A stretch of DNA of 54,715 bases from the NCBI GenBank assembly GCA_902602885.1, contig CACKSM010000005.1, positions 1 through 54,715 on the forward strand, read 5' to 3'. Below, piece after piece: positions 26,766-36,826 of the stretch. Each line of letters begins with the position of its first letter. The stretch's first letter is position 1. The DNA is from an uncultured Alphaproteobacteria bacterium. Its GTDB lineage: Bacteria; Pseudomonadota; Alphaproteobacteria; HIMB59; GCA-002718135. The position numbers were made by a program, and so were the translations under genes. A model generated the notes under the pieces. It made no database searches. It worked only from the letters and a program-made list of their open reading frames with translations, and had not been told where the DNA came from.

Positions 26766-28181
26766 TTATATTCCTTGTTTAAATTCGAATGTATTATTTA
26801 TATCATTGATTTCATATTTATCAATTGTACCATTGGTCCATTTGATTGTTATATTTTTAATGATTTCACCTTCACGTAAACCGTAATGTGCTACTGGTTC
26901 CATTTGACATAAATATCCTGAACCTGCATCAATAGTCTTGGCATGATTTCTTAAATTCGTATGTAAGGTAACAGTGGCACCTCTAGCTGGAGCACCAAAA
27001 GTATTGAGAGGTTTAATTCTAAGATAATTAGTATTCAACACATTTGCTTTAAATAAACTTAGCGGCTGAGCTCCAGATTCACCATGAGAAATAAGTAATT
27101 CTAAAATTCCATCTCCATCAATATCGGCAACAGCAGCACCAGTTCCTAGACCTTCTGCTTCAAGTGCTTCGTCTAATTTGATTTCTTCTAAGTTTCCTTC
27201 ACCAAGAATACGAAAGAGTTTATTTGGCTGACCGATATTATTTAAAAAAATTTCATCATAACCATCATTATCAAAATCAGCCGATATAACTGTTCGTATT
27301 CTACTTGGTGATCTAAAATCTAATGAGGACATATCGAGAAATGATTCTTTTTGTTTTACAAAAATACGATGATAACCTTCCCAGTTACTTGTTATAATAT
27401 CAAGCTCACCTCTATACAAAAAATCAGTTAAAGTAGTTCCGCGACCATTTTGAAAAGTATCTTGCACATTTTTTTCAATCGCAATATCATTAAAATTACC
27501 ATTAATATTTTTATATAAAAAATTTGGACCCCTTTCATTAGCTGCAAATATATCCATATTATCAGAAACTATATGTCCTGATATTACCGCCCTACCTCCA
27601 GTTATTTGATCTATTCCAAGCATTGGAGCTAAATCTTCAACTTCGTTTTCTTCAATTTCATAAAATCTAGTAGGACCTCCATAATTAGCAACATATATGC
27701 CGTACTTTCCTAATCCATTTCTATCTACACAAACAACTGATCTACCTGCGGTTAAATTTAAATTTTCTAAATTTTTTTCTAACTCAAAATAATCGAATAT
27801 TTTGTTATTGTTATCTAGTAATCTATCAGAGTATTTTTTTTCGCCACTATACGTATCAGTATTTAAGAAATAAATTTCTTCAAAACCATCCTGATCAATA
27901 TCACAAGCAGATACACCAATAGTATTCCTATCTTCATCAACGAATAAAGGATCTTGAATTATGTTAATTATTTTCCCATTTTTATAGCTAAGAGCTAAAT
28001 TAGAGTAACCAAAACCTGCAACAATAAATTCAAAGGTTCCATCTTTATTAAAGTCAGTTACTGAAACTCCATAACTTAATCGATCGTTATTATTTTCAAT
28101 TATATCTGAAATATTAGAAAAAAATTCTGCCTTTGCCATATTAGATATCAATATGATAGAAATAAAAATTAACTTACGCAT
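26766..28181 (-). CDS. Secreted FG-GAP/ASPIC-UnbV (CRTAC1-like) protein
   Basis: 471 residues. After a signal peptide (residues 1-19, ends AKAEF) come repeated FG-GAP/VCBS units of the pattern DFNKDGTxEFxVAGFG, for example ACDIDQDGFEEIYF, ADFDNDGYDEIFL and ADIDGDGILELLIS, which form a calcium-binding beta-propeller. Residues about 395-465 fit the ASPIC/UnbV domain (GSGYLCQMEPVAHYGL, TIKWTNGTIDKY). Start at ATG 28181; a TTG at 28196 would add a non-signal stretch. Homologues are extracytoplasmic and mostly uncharacterised. It lies 11 bases after the CCWPC gene. Confidence 0.82.
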   Translation of the reverse strand: MRKLIFISIILISNMAKAEFFSNISDIIENNNDRLSYGVSVTDFNKDGTFEFIVAGFGYSNLALSYKNGKIINIIQDPLFVDEDRNTIGVSACDIDQDGFEEIYFLNTDTYSGEKKYSDRLLDNNNKIFDYFELEKNLENLNLTAGRSVVCVDRNGLGKYGIYVANYGGPTRFYEIEENEVEDLAPMLGIDQITGGRAVISGHIVSDNMDIFAANERGPNFLYKNINGNFNDIAIEKNVQDTFQNGRGTTLTDFLYRGELDIITSNWEGYHRIFVKQKESFLDMSSLDFRSPSRIRTVISADFDNDGYDEIFLNNIGQPNKLFRILGEGNLEEIKLDEALEAEGLGTGAAVADIDGDGILELLISHGESGAQPLSLFKANVLNTNYLRIKPLNTFGAPARGATVTLHTNLRNHAKTIDAGSGYLCQMEPVAHYGLREGEIIKNITIKWTNGTIDKYEINDINNTFEFKQGI

Positions 28182-28192
28182 TTCAAGTATTT

Positions 28193-28882
28193 TCAATTTG
28201 CCAATCTAATAAAAATATCACCCATTCCAAAATTAAGTTCTTTAAGAGGCATACTATTTCTAGCTTCGCACATGGGTCCAGTTATTTGGTCATTTTTTAT
28301 ATAATCTAAATCGTAAGCATCACATTTTTTTGCATTATGCAATACGCCAATAACAAGTTTGTTATCTACTGAGTATGTATATTCTTTATTTAATTCATTT
28401 CCTTCACAAAAATAATCTCTATTAACAAGTTCGGGAAAATCATTTTTATTGCATGGATTATCAATAACGATTGTATAAATATCTTTTGATTGATCTTTAA
28501 AATCAATATTGATTTTTTTAGTTTCTGAATATTTCATTACATCACATAGACAAGGCCAACAACACTTATAATATTGACCACAAATTTGCTCATCGTTTTC
28601 TAAATTAGTAAGAAAAATTTCATCTGGTTGAGCATCTGGAGGAATCAGTGAACCTGAAACAGCACAGTATAACTTGTTAAATTGCATAAACTCTTCATAT
28701 TCTAAGTTTTGATCTAAAATATATTTAAAAAATCTTGGTCCTGCTGCATTTCTATTCCCATCAGGAAAAATAATAGACCAATCATTAACAAGTCTCTCAT
28801 ACATTTTTTCTGTATTCGCATTAACCTGAGTAATGGATGAAAAAATTAATAGGCATGAAATGATTGTAAGTAATTTTCGCAT
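28193..28882 (-). CDS. Secreted Cys-rich protein with CCWPCLC motif, unknown function
   Basis: 229 residues with a signal peptide (residues 1-22, ends VNANT). The mature chain has ten Cys, including the cluster CCWPCLC at 107-113, which contains a C-W-P-C pair like a thioredoxin-type CXXC, and further Cys at 73, 101 and in the C-terminal half. The last residues (NFGMGDIFIRLAN) look conserved-type. I do not recognise the family with certainty. Being secreted and Cys-rich it may handle disulfides or a metal. It is the first gene of the leftward operon with the ASPIC/UnbV and DUF4396 genes. Confidence 0.65.
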   Translation of the reverse strand: MRKLLTIISCLLIFSSITQVNANTEKMYERLVNDWSIIFPDGNRNAAGPRFFKYILDQNLEYEEFMQFNKLYCAVSGSLIPPDAQPDEIFLTNLENDEQICGQYYKCCWPCLCDVMKYSETKKINIDFKDQSKDIYTIVIDNPCNKNDFPELVNRDYFCEGNELNKEYTYSVDNKLVIGVLHNAKKCDAYDLDYIKNDQITGPMCEARNSMPLKELNFGMGDIFIRLAN

Positions 28883-29043
28883 AAAAATTAAATAGGTTTA
28901 GCTTTAAAAATGTAAATCCCTTGTTTGAATCAATCTTGAAATAATAAAGATCACTTTTTATGCTTTTTAATGCTATTTATGGTATTGTCGCACTTGAAGA
29001 ATTTGACTTATTTTGTGCTAAAGACTAAGGAGTAATCATAATT

Positions 29044-29118
29044 TGGGGCGTCGCCAAGTGGTAAGGCACCGGTTTTTGGAGTCGGCATTCGTAGGTTCGA
29101 ATCCTACCGCCCCAGCCA
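29044..29118 (+). tRNA. tRNA-Gln (anticodon TTG)
   Basis: 75 bases with the acceptor stem TGGGGCG/CGCCCCA, an encoded CCA end and anticodon TTG at 29076-29078. The anticodon stem has two G-U pairs. It stands in a 348-base gap; a TTGACT at 29003-29008 may be its -35. Its 3' half is repeated in decayed form at 30093-30137. The remaining gap sequence (28883-29043 and 29119-29230) shows nothing else I can support. Confidence 0.95.
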
Positions 29119-29230
29119 ATATTTCCGTTAACATTTATGAATTTTAAATTTTCGCAACATATAAGTGACACTTAGAGAGAAAACTCCTTTTTAAATAATT
29201 AAAAAATAAGTTATCAATGCTTATTTAATT

Positions 29231-29974
29231 ATGAATAAATTTATTTTTATTTTATCAATTTTAATAGTTAATCAAGTTTTTGCCAAGTGTGACACAGCAG
29301 AGATACTAATTATTGATGATCCTAAAGATGTGGTGGAGGTTGATCCATCAACTCTAAGGCTTAGTTTTTATGATGAAAAATTAAATGATGCTAACGTAAA
29401 AGGTTATAAAGCATTTTCTAAAAATGGTGGTAATTTAGGAATTGGAGCAATCGAAATTGAACAATTAATATTTGATTTAGTTGATGATGAAAATATTAAA
29501 CTTTGTGCTGACTTAAGTTATGCTAGAGTTTTTAATACAACCTCTGTTGGTTTTGATTTAGCAATAGGAAATAGTCAAGTCAGAAGTGAAAAAGCTTTTG
29601 AATTATGCCCTCCTTTAAATTACGAAAAAGAGTTACCTTACTTTGATAGTATTTGTAATGTTTATGAAGGTGATGGTAAGTTTTACAATTTAAGTAAAAA
29701 AAATAAAGGCACAAAAGGTAATTCAAGCAATGCTGTAATATACAGCACTGCAGATTTTAAACACAAAAATGGAAGTGAGTTAAGTTGTGTGGCCCTTTCG
29801 ACAATGTTAGAGTCAAATTATCCAGGTTACTATTTGACCTATGTTTATGGATCCTTTTGCACATCTGATGATAATTATTTAAGTAAAGCGAAAATTAAAT
29901 CAATAGCAAAAAGTATTGGTGTTTACGGTACAGCAGATCCTCCAATGGGTATGAGATTAAATTTTCACAAATAA
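29231..29974 (+). CDS. Secreted protein of unknown function in the tRNA-bounded segment
   Basis: 247 residues with a clear signal peptide (residues 1-18, ends VFAKC). The mature protein contains seven Cys, spread as if in disulfides, and a mixed alpha/beta composition. I recognise no domain. It is the only gene between tRNA-Gln and the tRNA-Gln fragment, and faces the opposite way to the operon at its left. It may have arrived with a mobile element, but base composition does not differ visibly from its neighbours. Confidence 0.6.
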   Translation: MNKFIFILSILIVNQVFAKCDTAEILIIDDPKDVVEVDPSTLRLSFYDEKLNDANVKGYKAFSKNGGNLGIGAIEIEQLIFDLVDDENIKLCADLSYARVFNTTSVGFDLAIGNSQVRSEKAFELCPPLNYEKELPYFDSICNVYEGDGKFYNLSKKNKGTKGNSSNAVIYSTADFKHKNGSELSCVALSTMLESNYPGYYLTYVYGSFCTSDDNYLSKAKIKSIAKSIGVYGTADPPMGMRLNFHK

Positions 29975-30092
29975 TAAAATATTAAATTTTGGCTGCACTT
30001 TGGCTAAAATTACAAGGTCATTTTAAAAAATTTTAGAAAGAATAATCCAAGCTATCAAACATATATATAACTCTGATTGTCGTCTCATTGCC

Positions 30093-30137
30093 TTTTGAAG
30101 TCGGTATTCGTAGGTTCTAATGCTACCGCTCCAGCCA
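30093..30137 (+). pseudogene. tRNA-Gln 3' fragment (att-like repeat)
   Basis: 45 bases matching 29074-29118 of the intact tRNA-Gln at 40 positions, from the anticodon loop through the T arm to CCA. The T loop has lost TTCGA (now TTCTA) and the anticodon stem-loop and acceptor stem are damaged, so it cannot be a working tRNA. Upstream bases keep only vague likeness to the 5' half. It ends 4 bases before the stop codon of the convergent SH3 gene. Confidence 0.8.
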
Positions 30138-30140
30138 ATT

Positions 30141-30704
30141 TTAAATCCCTTTTTGAATTTTATTAAGAGAATTAACACTCTTCCAATATAAATCTTCTAA
30201 TCTTTGGAAAATGTTTATTTTAATTATTTCTTTTTCTTTAACACCCCAAATATATTTTTTATCCATCCAGCCTTTGAAATTCCCTGATGAAACTAAACAC
30301 CAATCAATTTTACATTTTTCTAAAAAAACAATATTCCCCATTCCTATTTCCCCGATAACATTACCTTCTAAAGTATTAAATAATTTTATATTTTTACTAT
30401 CATTTGATAAAACAATGCCTGTCCTAATTCCGGATATTAAACTTTTGTGAATCCATCCAATATTGTTATTAAAGTCTTCTACTTTTCTCCATTCTTCATA
30501 CTCTTCTAATACCTTTAATGGATAATTTCTTTTTACGTATTTAATTTCTATAGGATAATTCTTACTTGGACCAACTCGAATATTTGCATCATCAGATTTT
30601 AAAGATACATATCTAGGTATTTCTAGACCAGTTTCTTTACCAACATTAGCATTGCTTGCTTGGCAAAAAATTATCATTGAAATGAATACTATTTTGAATT
30701 TCAT
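30141..30704 (-). CDS. Secreted tandem SH3-domain protein (SH3_4 type)
   Basis: 187 residues from ATG 30704, chosen because it opens directly on a signal peptide (MKFKIVFISMIIF, ending ASNAN); an ATG 24 bases upstream is possible. Two bacterial SH3 units follow: residues about 30-92 with NIRVGPSKNYPI, WRKVED and GWIHKSLISG, and residues about 93-155 with LFNTLEGNVIGEI and GWMDKKYIWG. This is the SH3_4 pattern common in Alphaproteobacteria, thought to bind peptidoglycan in the periplasm. It ends next to the tRNA-Gln fragment and diverges from tRNA-Arg. Confidence 0.82.
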   Translation of the reverse strand: MKFKIVFISMIIFCQASNANVGKETGLEIPRYVSLKSDDANIRVGPSKNYPIEIKYVKRNYPLKVLEEYEEWRKVEDFNNNIGWIHKSLISGIRTGIVLSNDSKNIKLFNTLEGNVIGEIGMGNIVFLEKCKIDWCLVSSGNFKGWMDKKYIWGVKEKEIIKINIFQRLEDLYWKSVNSLNKIQKGI

Positions 30705-30745
30705 GTTTATATTTTTATAAAGTAGCATACGATTTATATAAAGTG

Positions 30746-30751
30746 TATAAT
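30746..30751 (+). promoter_or_regulatory. -10 element of tRNA-Arg
   Basis: A perfect TATAAT lies 8 bases before the first base of tRNA-Arg. No good -35 box is visible at the matching distance (TAGCAT at 30723). Confidence 0.5.
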
Positions 30752-30758
30752 ATTATCA

Positions 30759-30835
30759 GCGCCTGTAGCTCAATTGGATAGAGCGTATGACTACGGATCA
30801 TAAGGTTAGGAGTTCGACTCTTCTCAGGCGCGCCA
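30759..30835 (+). tRNA. tRNA-Arg (anticodon ACG)
   Basis: 77 bases with acceptor stem GCGCCTG/CAGGCGC, encoded CCA end, anticodon stem TATGA/TCATA and anticodon ACG in the loop CTACGGA; T arm with TTCGACT. ACG is read after conversion of A34 to inosine by TadA. Confidence 0.95.
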
Positions 30836-30891
30836 AATAAATAAAATATTTTTTACAAAATAATTTAAATATATTAGTTAGACAATATAAT

Positions 30892-31914
30892 ATGATAATT
30901 GACGTAAATTTAGATAAAATTAAAGATAATAAGTATTTATCCGAGCTATTTATTAACGCTAAATTTAATAAACTTAATCTTAATTGTAATATTTTACAAG
31001 GTAATTTTTTTTCTGATTCATTCCATTATTTTCCCATTACAAAAAATAATGAAACATTTTCATCTTTGTATTTGAGAACATTCAGTAATATAGAACATTT
31101 TTATAAGCAAAAATTCTTTGAAAACTTTTCTAATAATAAAAATAAATTAAAAAGCTTTGATAATATATTTGTCCTTGGATCAAATGCAGGAAATAATTAT
31201 TATTCAAATTTATTAGAATTTCTTCCGAGAATTTTTTTTAATAACAAAAAAAATATAAAGATCGCTATTCATAGAAATTCCTCAAATAAGTACAGAAAAT
31301 TTATAGAAGGTATATTGAAAGCTCTCAATGTAGAATTTAATTTCGTTTTCTTAGATGATGATTTTTACTTTTTTAATAAATCAGAATTCCCACAATTTAT
31401 AAATCTAAATGACTCCATCAAAATTTTAAAAGAATTTTTGAATCCAAAAATTAAATTAGATAGTAGCAAAAAAATTTATGTAACTAGACAGGACTCAAAT
31501 TACAGGAAACTAATTAATGAAAGTGATGTAGTCACTTTGCTAAGAGAAAAAGGTTACAAGGTTATTAATCCACAATTATATGAAATAAACGAGCAAATAG
31601 AAATTTTTTCAAATGCTGATAAAATTGTAGCTCCTCACGGATCTAATTTAGCAAACATAACATTTTGTAAACCAGGAACAGAAATTTTTGAAATTACTCC
31701 ATCTTTTAGAGAAAACGAAAAAATATTTAATGATAGATATGTAAATTTATCTTCCATTAATAAACTCAAACATTACAAAATTACATCTGATACGGTTGAC
31801 GTCGAAATTCATTCTGAGTTAGCAAAAAAATATATACATCCAAATGTACTAGACCAAAGTAATTATTATAAAAACTTACTTGTTAAAATTAAAGATTTGA
31901 AAGCAATTGTTTAA
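30892..31914 (+). CDS. GT61-family (DUF563) glycosyltransferase
   Basis: 340 residues, cytosolic. Residues about 95-130 hold NYYSNLLEFLPRIF, as in the N-terminal part of DUF563 proteins, and the C-terminal half has KIYVTRQDSNYRK and the hallmark APHGSNLANITFCKPGTEIFEI near residue 243. Such enzymes transfer sugars to capsular or surface glycans. Donor and acceptor are unknown, and no polysaccharide cluster surrounds it. The sequence is very AT-rich and Asn/Lys-rich. It starts 57 bases after tRNA-Arg and ends flush with the convergent S49 peptidase gene. Confidence 0.82.
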   Translation: MIIDVNLDKIKDNKYLSELFINAKFNKLNLNCNILQGNFFSDSFHYFPITKNNETFSSLYLRTFSNIEHFYKQKFFENFSNNKNKLKSFDNIFVLGSNAGNNYYSNLLEFLPRIFFNNKKNIKIAIHRNSSNKYRKFIEGILKALNVEFNFVFLDDDFYFFNKSEFPQFINLNDSIKILKEFLNPKIKLDSSKKIYVTRQDSNYRKLINESDVVTLLREKGYKVINPQLYEINEQIEIFSNADKIVAPHGSNLANITFCKPGTEIFEITPSFRENEKIFNDRYVNLSSINKLKHYKITSDTVDVEIHSELAKKYIHPNVLDQSNYYKNLLVKIKDLKAIV

Positions 31915-32928
31915 TTAACATTCTTTTAGAAATAGCGGAGTTATTACATTAATACTCATTTCAAATCTTTTACAAATATTAAATTTAGCATCATTGTAAT
32001 TTTTATAACTTGCTAAAAAATTTCCTAATAAACTCTTTTTAGTAATATTTTCATAAATTTTATAATCATCATAATTATTTTTTTTGATTATATATTTAAT
32101 TAATGAGCTGTAAGTAATAATATCATCAATTAAAAATTTTTCTTTTGCTTGTTTACTACTATAAATTAATGCGCCAATATTATTTCTTATAGTTTTAATC
32201 TCAATATTACGATTTTTAGAAACTTTTGTTATAAAGTCTTCATATATTTCATCCACAATTTTCTGTAAATGCAAAATCTCTTCTTCTTTAGGTTTTCTAA
32301 AAGGATTAAATAAATCTTTGCTTTGACCTGCATTTTGATTGAAAACTTCAATACCTTTTTCAGTTTCTATCGTTTGTCCAAGTAAACCTGAGGATACACT
32401 TAACGGTGTATTGTAATAATACCAGCTTGGTCCACCAACCCCAATACTTCCTATAGTTGAGCCATAAGATGCAAATATTTCATCAGCAGTAGTAGCAATC
32501 CAATATCCTCCAGATGCTAAAATTTCATTTGTAAAAAAATATATTTTTACTTTTGATTCTTTTTTAAAATTTTTAAAAATATTTTCTAATTGAGATGTAG
32601 CAGTTACTGTACCTCCAGGTGAATTGATCTTTATGAGTAAAATTTTAATATTTATTTTTTTTAATTCTTCTAAATACAAACTGATGTGTTCAGGATCAAT
32701 GTAATCATAAAAATTATTTTCTAATACATTGCTGGAATTATTAAAAATTGGACCATTTAAATTTATTACACCAATGATATTTTCTGAGTTTTGATCACCC
32801 TCAGTCATTGTAAACTCAGACTTTTGCAAATTATTTGTTAGATTTAGTAATAAGCTGATAATCATAAAAAAAGCTAATAGAGCAGTAAGAAATCCAAAAG
32901 TTCGAAAAAAAACTGTAAAAAAGACCAT
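31915..32928 (-). CDS. S49-family membrane serine peptidase (SohB/SppA-like)
   Basis: Membrane-bound peptidase that clears signal peptides or membrane fragments. An N-terminal membrane helix spans residues about 9-31. The substrate-side INSPGGTVTAT segment is near residue 102, the nucleophile Ser in ASGGYWIA near residue 138 and the general-base Lys in SKQAKEKFLIDD near residue 265. 337 residues from ATG 32928 is the single-catalytic-domain type. A TTG 6 bases upstream is an alternative start. It diverges from groESL. Confidence 0.87.
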   Translation of the reverse strand: MVFFTVFFRTFGFLTALLAFFMIISLLLNLTNNLQKSEFTMTEGDQNSENIIGVINLNGPIFNNSSNVLENNFYDYIDPEHISLYLEELKKINIKILLIKINSPGGTVTATSQLENIFKNFKKESKVKIYFFTNEILASGGYWIATTADEIFASYGSTIGSIGVGGPSWYYYNTPLSVSSGLLGQTIETEKGIEVFNQNAGQSKDLFNPFRKPKEEEILHLQKIVDEIYEDFITKVSKNRNIEIKTIRNNIGALIYSSKQAKEKFLIDDIITYSSLIKYIIKKNNYDDYKIYENITKKSLLGNFLASYKNYNDAKFNICKRFEMSINVITPLFLKEC

Positions 32929-32980
32929 TTTCAAGAAATATCATAACTTTAATAAATTTATATTTTTTTTTGGTTTGTTC

Positions 32981-33008
32981 TTGAATAGACTTTAATAATG
33001 CTTAAATA
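32981..33008 (+). promoter_or_regulatory. groESL promoter, possible RpoH character
   Basis: TTGAAT (32981-32986) and TAAATA (33003-33008) are spaced by 16 bases. With the preceding C the -35 reads CTTGAA, close to the heat-shock sigma consensus, and CTTAAATAAC from 33001 loosely fits the alphaproteobacterial RpoH -10. Confidence 0.4.
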
Positions 33009-33009
33009 A

Positions 33010-33036
33010 CTAGCACTCTCATAATGAGAGTGCTAA
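33010..33036 (+). promoter_or_regulatory. CIRCE element (HrcA operator)
   Basis: TAGCACTC, nine spacer bases and GAGTGCTAA match the CIRCE consensus except for the first base. It stands 44 bases before the groES start, immediately after the predicted -10, as expected for HrcA repression of the chaperonin operon. Confidence 0.93.
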
Positions 33037-33079
33037 TAAAAAAATGTATTAATTTCAATTAGTTAACAAAAGAGGAAAT

Positions 33080-33385
33080 ATGAATTTTAGACCTTTACAT
33101 GATAGAGTCTTAGTTAAAAGAGTAGACTCTGATCAAAAAACAGCAGGGGGAATAATTATCCCTGACACTGCTCAAGAAAAACCGATGGAAGGTGAAGTTT
33201 TAGAAGTTGGTTCTGGAGCAAGAGATGAAACAGGAAAACTAGTACCTTTGGACGTCAAAAAAGGAGATAAAATACTTTTTGGAAAATGGTCTGGTACTGA
33301 AGTAAAAATGAATGGTGATGACTTTCTAATAATGAAGGAGTCTGACATCATGGGAATTATAACTTCAGGTAAGAAAAAAAAATAG
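33080..33385 (+). CDS. groES: Co-chaperonin GroES
   Basis: Forms the heptameric lid on GroEL. 101 residues; begins [14 protein letters not shown] and contains the mobile-loop region [16 protein letters not shown] and the C-terminal [13 protein letters not shown] good AGAGGA ribosome site lies just before the ATG. It is regulated by the CIRCE element upstream and followed 21 bases later by groEL. Confidence 0.98.
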   Translation: MNFRPLHDRVLVKRVDSDQKTAGGIIIPDTAQEKPMEGEVLEVGSGARDETGKLVPLDVKKGDKILFGKWSGTEVKMNGDDFLIMKESDIMGIITSGKKKK

Positions 33386-35074
<1,689 letters not shown>

Positions 35075-35097
35075 CCTTTTATGAAAATAATTATGAG

Positions 35098-35128
35098 AAG
35101 AGGGCAAATTTATTTGCCCTTTTTTTTT
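35098..35128 (+). terminator. Intrinsic terminator of groESL
   Basis: The stem AGGGCAAA/TTTGCCCT (35101-35108 with 35113-35120, loop TTTA) is followed by eight Ts. It also overlaps the end of the convergent peroxidase gene at its 3' side. Confidence 0.9.
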
Positions 35129-35663
35129 AAATTAATCGATCTATTAAATTTGTAATTTTGGTACTATCTGGTTTTGTCATAGAAGACCAAGTTTTTACGA
35201 GTTTTCCATTTCTATCAAAAAGAAATTTATAAAAATTCCACTTTGGTTTTTCGTTATACTCTTCATCAATCCAAGCATAAATTGGATGGGCACTACTTCC
35301 CTTAACGTCCATTGGTGATGAAGTAACAAAACCTACACCGTAGTTAACTAAACATATTTTTTTAATATCTTCGGTATCTGAATATTCTTGATTGAAGGAA
35401 TTGCTGGTAGTAGCTATTATTGTTAAGTCACTTTTTCTGTAGTTAAGAAATAAATTTTGAAGATCTTCATACTGTGGAGTGAAACCACATCTTGAAGCAG
35501 TATTTACTATTAAAATTGGCTTACCTACAAACTTCTCTAAATTTACTTGATTGCCGTCTATATCTTCAAATGAGAAATCGTATAAATTCACTGTTTCATT
35601 GGCTAATACAGTATTCTTTAAGTTAAGCATAATCAAAAAAACAAGTAAAAATTTAATTTTCAT
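35127..35663 (-). CDS. Periplasmic glutathione-peroxidase-like protein
   Basis: 178 residues with a signal peptide (ends VLANE, about residue 22), so it should act in the periplasm. The peroxidatic Cys59 lies in NTASRCGFTPQY, and the WNF motif near residue 142 and DRNGKLV are kept. The usual PCNQFGGQEPG block reads TSNSFNQEYSD: both the resolving Cys and the catalytic-tetrad Gln are replaced by Ser. A second Cys remains in IKKICLVNYG. It is thus a member of the fold with an altered active site; reductant and substrate are uncertain. Confidence 0.83.
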   Translation of the reverse strand: MKIKFLLVFLIMLNLKNTVLANETVNLYDFSFEDIDGNQVNLEKFVGKPILIVNTASRCGFTPQYEDLQNLFLNYRKSDLTIIATTSNSFNQEYSDTEDIKKICLVNYGVGFVTSSPMDVKGSSAHPIYAWIDEEYNEKPKWNFYKFLFDRNGKLVKTWSSMTKPDSTKITNLIDRLI

Positions 35664-35689
35664 GTTAGTGAGTATTAGATATATTGCTT

Positions 35690-36826
35690 ATGGAATCATT
35701 CAATAGCTTTACCGATCTTTTTTTAGATGTTTGGAATAATGGTGTTTTTGGCATAAATGCTACTGATATCATAGTAAGTCTTGTAATTTTCTTGCTTTTT
35801 TATTTACTTAGAAGACTTATTGCCAGATTTATTCTTAATCGATTATCAAGAATTGTTTCTAGAACATCCAATCAAATTGATGATGCTGTTATTGAAGTAC
35901 TTGATGGACCATTAAAATTTCTCCCTGTTGTTTTAGGTTTTTTTATAGCCTCTTCATATTTGGATGTTTCTGAAAACAATCAAAATTTTTTAGATTTACT
36001 AAACAGATCATTAATTACAATTTTTATATTCTGGTTACTACATCAATTGATTATACCTTTTTCATTTGTAATAAAAAACTTTGAGTCAAAAATTTCAAAG
36101 CCATTAGTTGATTGGACTCTTAAAGGTTTAAAAATTCTTGTTATTGTTCTTGGTACTGTCGCAATATTAGAGTTGTGGGGCATAAGAGTAGGGCCAGTAA
36201 TTGCAGGATTAGGATTATTTGGTGTAGCGGTAGCACTTGGTGCTCAAGATTTATTTAAAAATTTAATTAGTGGTATCATGATATTAATGGAAAAAAGATT
36301 TACTGTAGGGGATGTAATATTAGTTTCTGGAGAAGTTGAAGGGGTTGTTGAACAAATTGGATTTAGATCCACACTTGTTAGAAGATTTGATTCAACACCA
36401 GTAATGGTGCCAAATTATAAATTTGCTGAGCAGTCCGTAACTAATTATACAAGAAGACATCATAGACGTATAAGATGGTTAATTGGATTAGAGTATAGAA
36501 CAACAATTGATCAATTAAAAAAAATTAGAGATGAAATAAATATATTAATTGAGAAAGATGATAACTTTGCAAAAAATCAAAATGCAAGTTTCTATGTTCG
36601 AATAGATAGTTTTTCTGATAGCTCTATTGATATGTTAGTACAAACATTTACGGTTACTAATGAATGGGCTGAATTTTTGAAAATTAAAGAAAATCTTGCT
36701 GTGAAAATAATTGAAATTGTTGAAAATAATCAGGCTGGTTTTGCGTTTCCAAGCCAATCACTTTATGTTGAAAAATTATCTGATGTAAAAACTGAGATTT
36801 TTAATCCTCAATCTAGAAAAAATTAA
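35690..36826 (+). CDS. MscS-family mechanosensitive channel
   Basis: Inner-membrane osmotic release channel. 378 residues; four to five membrane segments up to about residue 190, the last being the pore helix with GLFGVAVALGAQDLFKNLISG, followed by the beta-domain (FTVGDVILVSGEVEGVVEQIGFRST, VPNYKFAEQSVTNYTRR) and a C-terminal domain. I take ATG 35690; a TTG two codons earlier is the alternative. Its TAA overlaps the next gene's ATG by one base. Confidence 0.92.
   Translation: MESFNSFTDLFLDVWNNGVFGINATDIIVSLVIFLLFYLLRRLIARFILNRLSRIVSRTSNQIDDAVIEVLDGPLKFLPVVLGFFIASSYLDVSENNQNFLDLLNRSLITIFIFWLLHQLIIPFSFVIKNFESKISKPLVDWTLKGLKILVIVLGTVAILELWGIRVGPVIAGLGLFGVAVALGAQDLFKNLISGIMILMEKRFTVGDVILVSGEVEGVVEQIGFRSTLVRRFDSTPVMVPNYKFAEQSVTNYTRRHHRRIRWLIGLEYRTTIDQLKKIRDEINILIEKDDNFAKNQNASFYVRIDSFSDSSIDMLVQTFTVTNEWAEFLKIKENLAVKIIEIVENNQAGFAFPSQSLYVEKLSDVKTEIFNPQSRKN

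Larger units (their letters stand above)
29119..30137. mobile_element. Possible remnant of an element integrated at tRNA-Gln
   Basis: The segment between the intact tRNA-Gln and a decayed copy of its 3' half is 1.0 kb and holds a single gene of unknown function. A tRNA with its 3' end repeated on the far side of an insert is the classic mark left by tyrosine-recombinase elements. No integrase gene remains, so this is an old remnant or a local tRNA duplication. Confidence 0.4.

Noticed and set aside
13771..29994. Shared 13-base string TTAAATTTTGGCT at 13771 and 29982
   Set aside because: In DNA this AT-rich a match of that length between two places in 54 kb is expected by chance; the flanks do not match.
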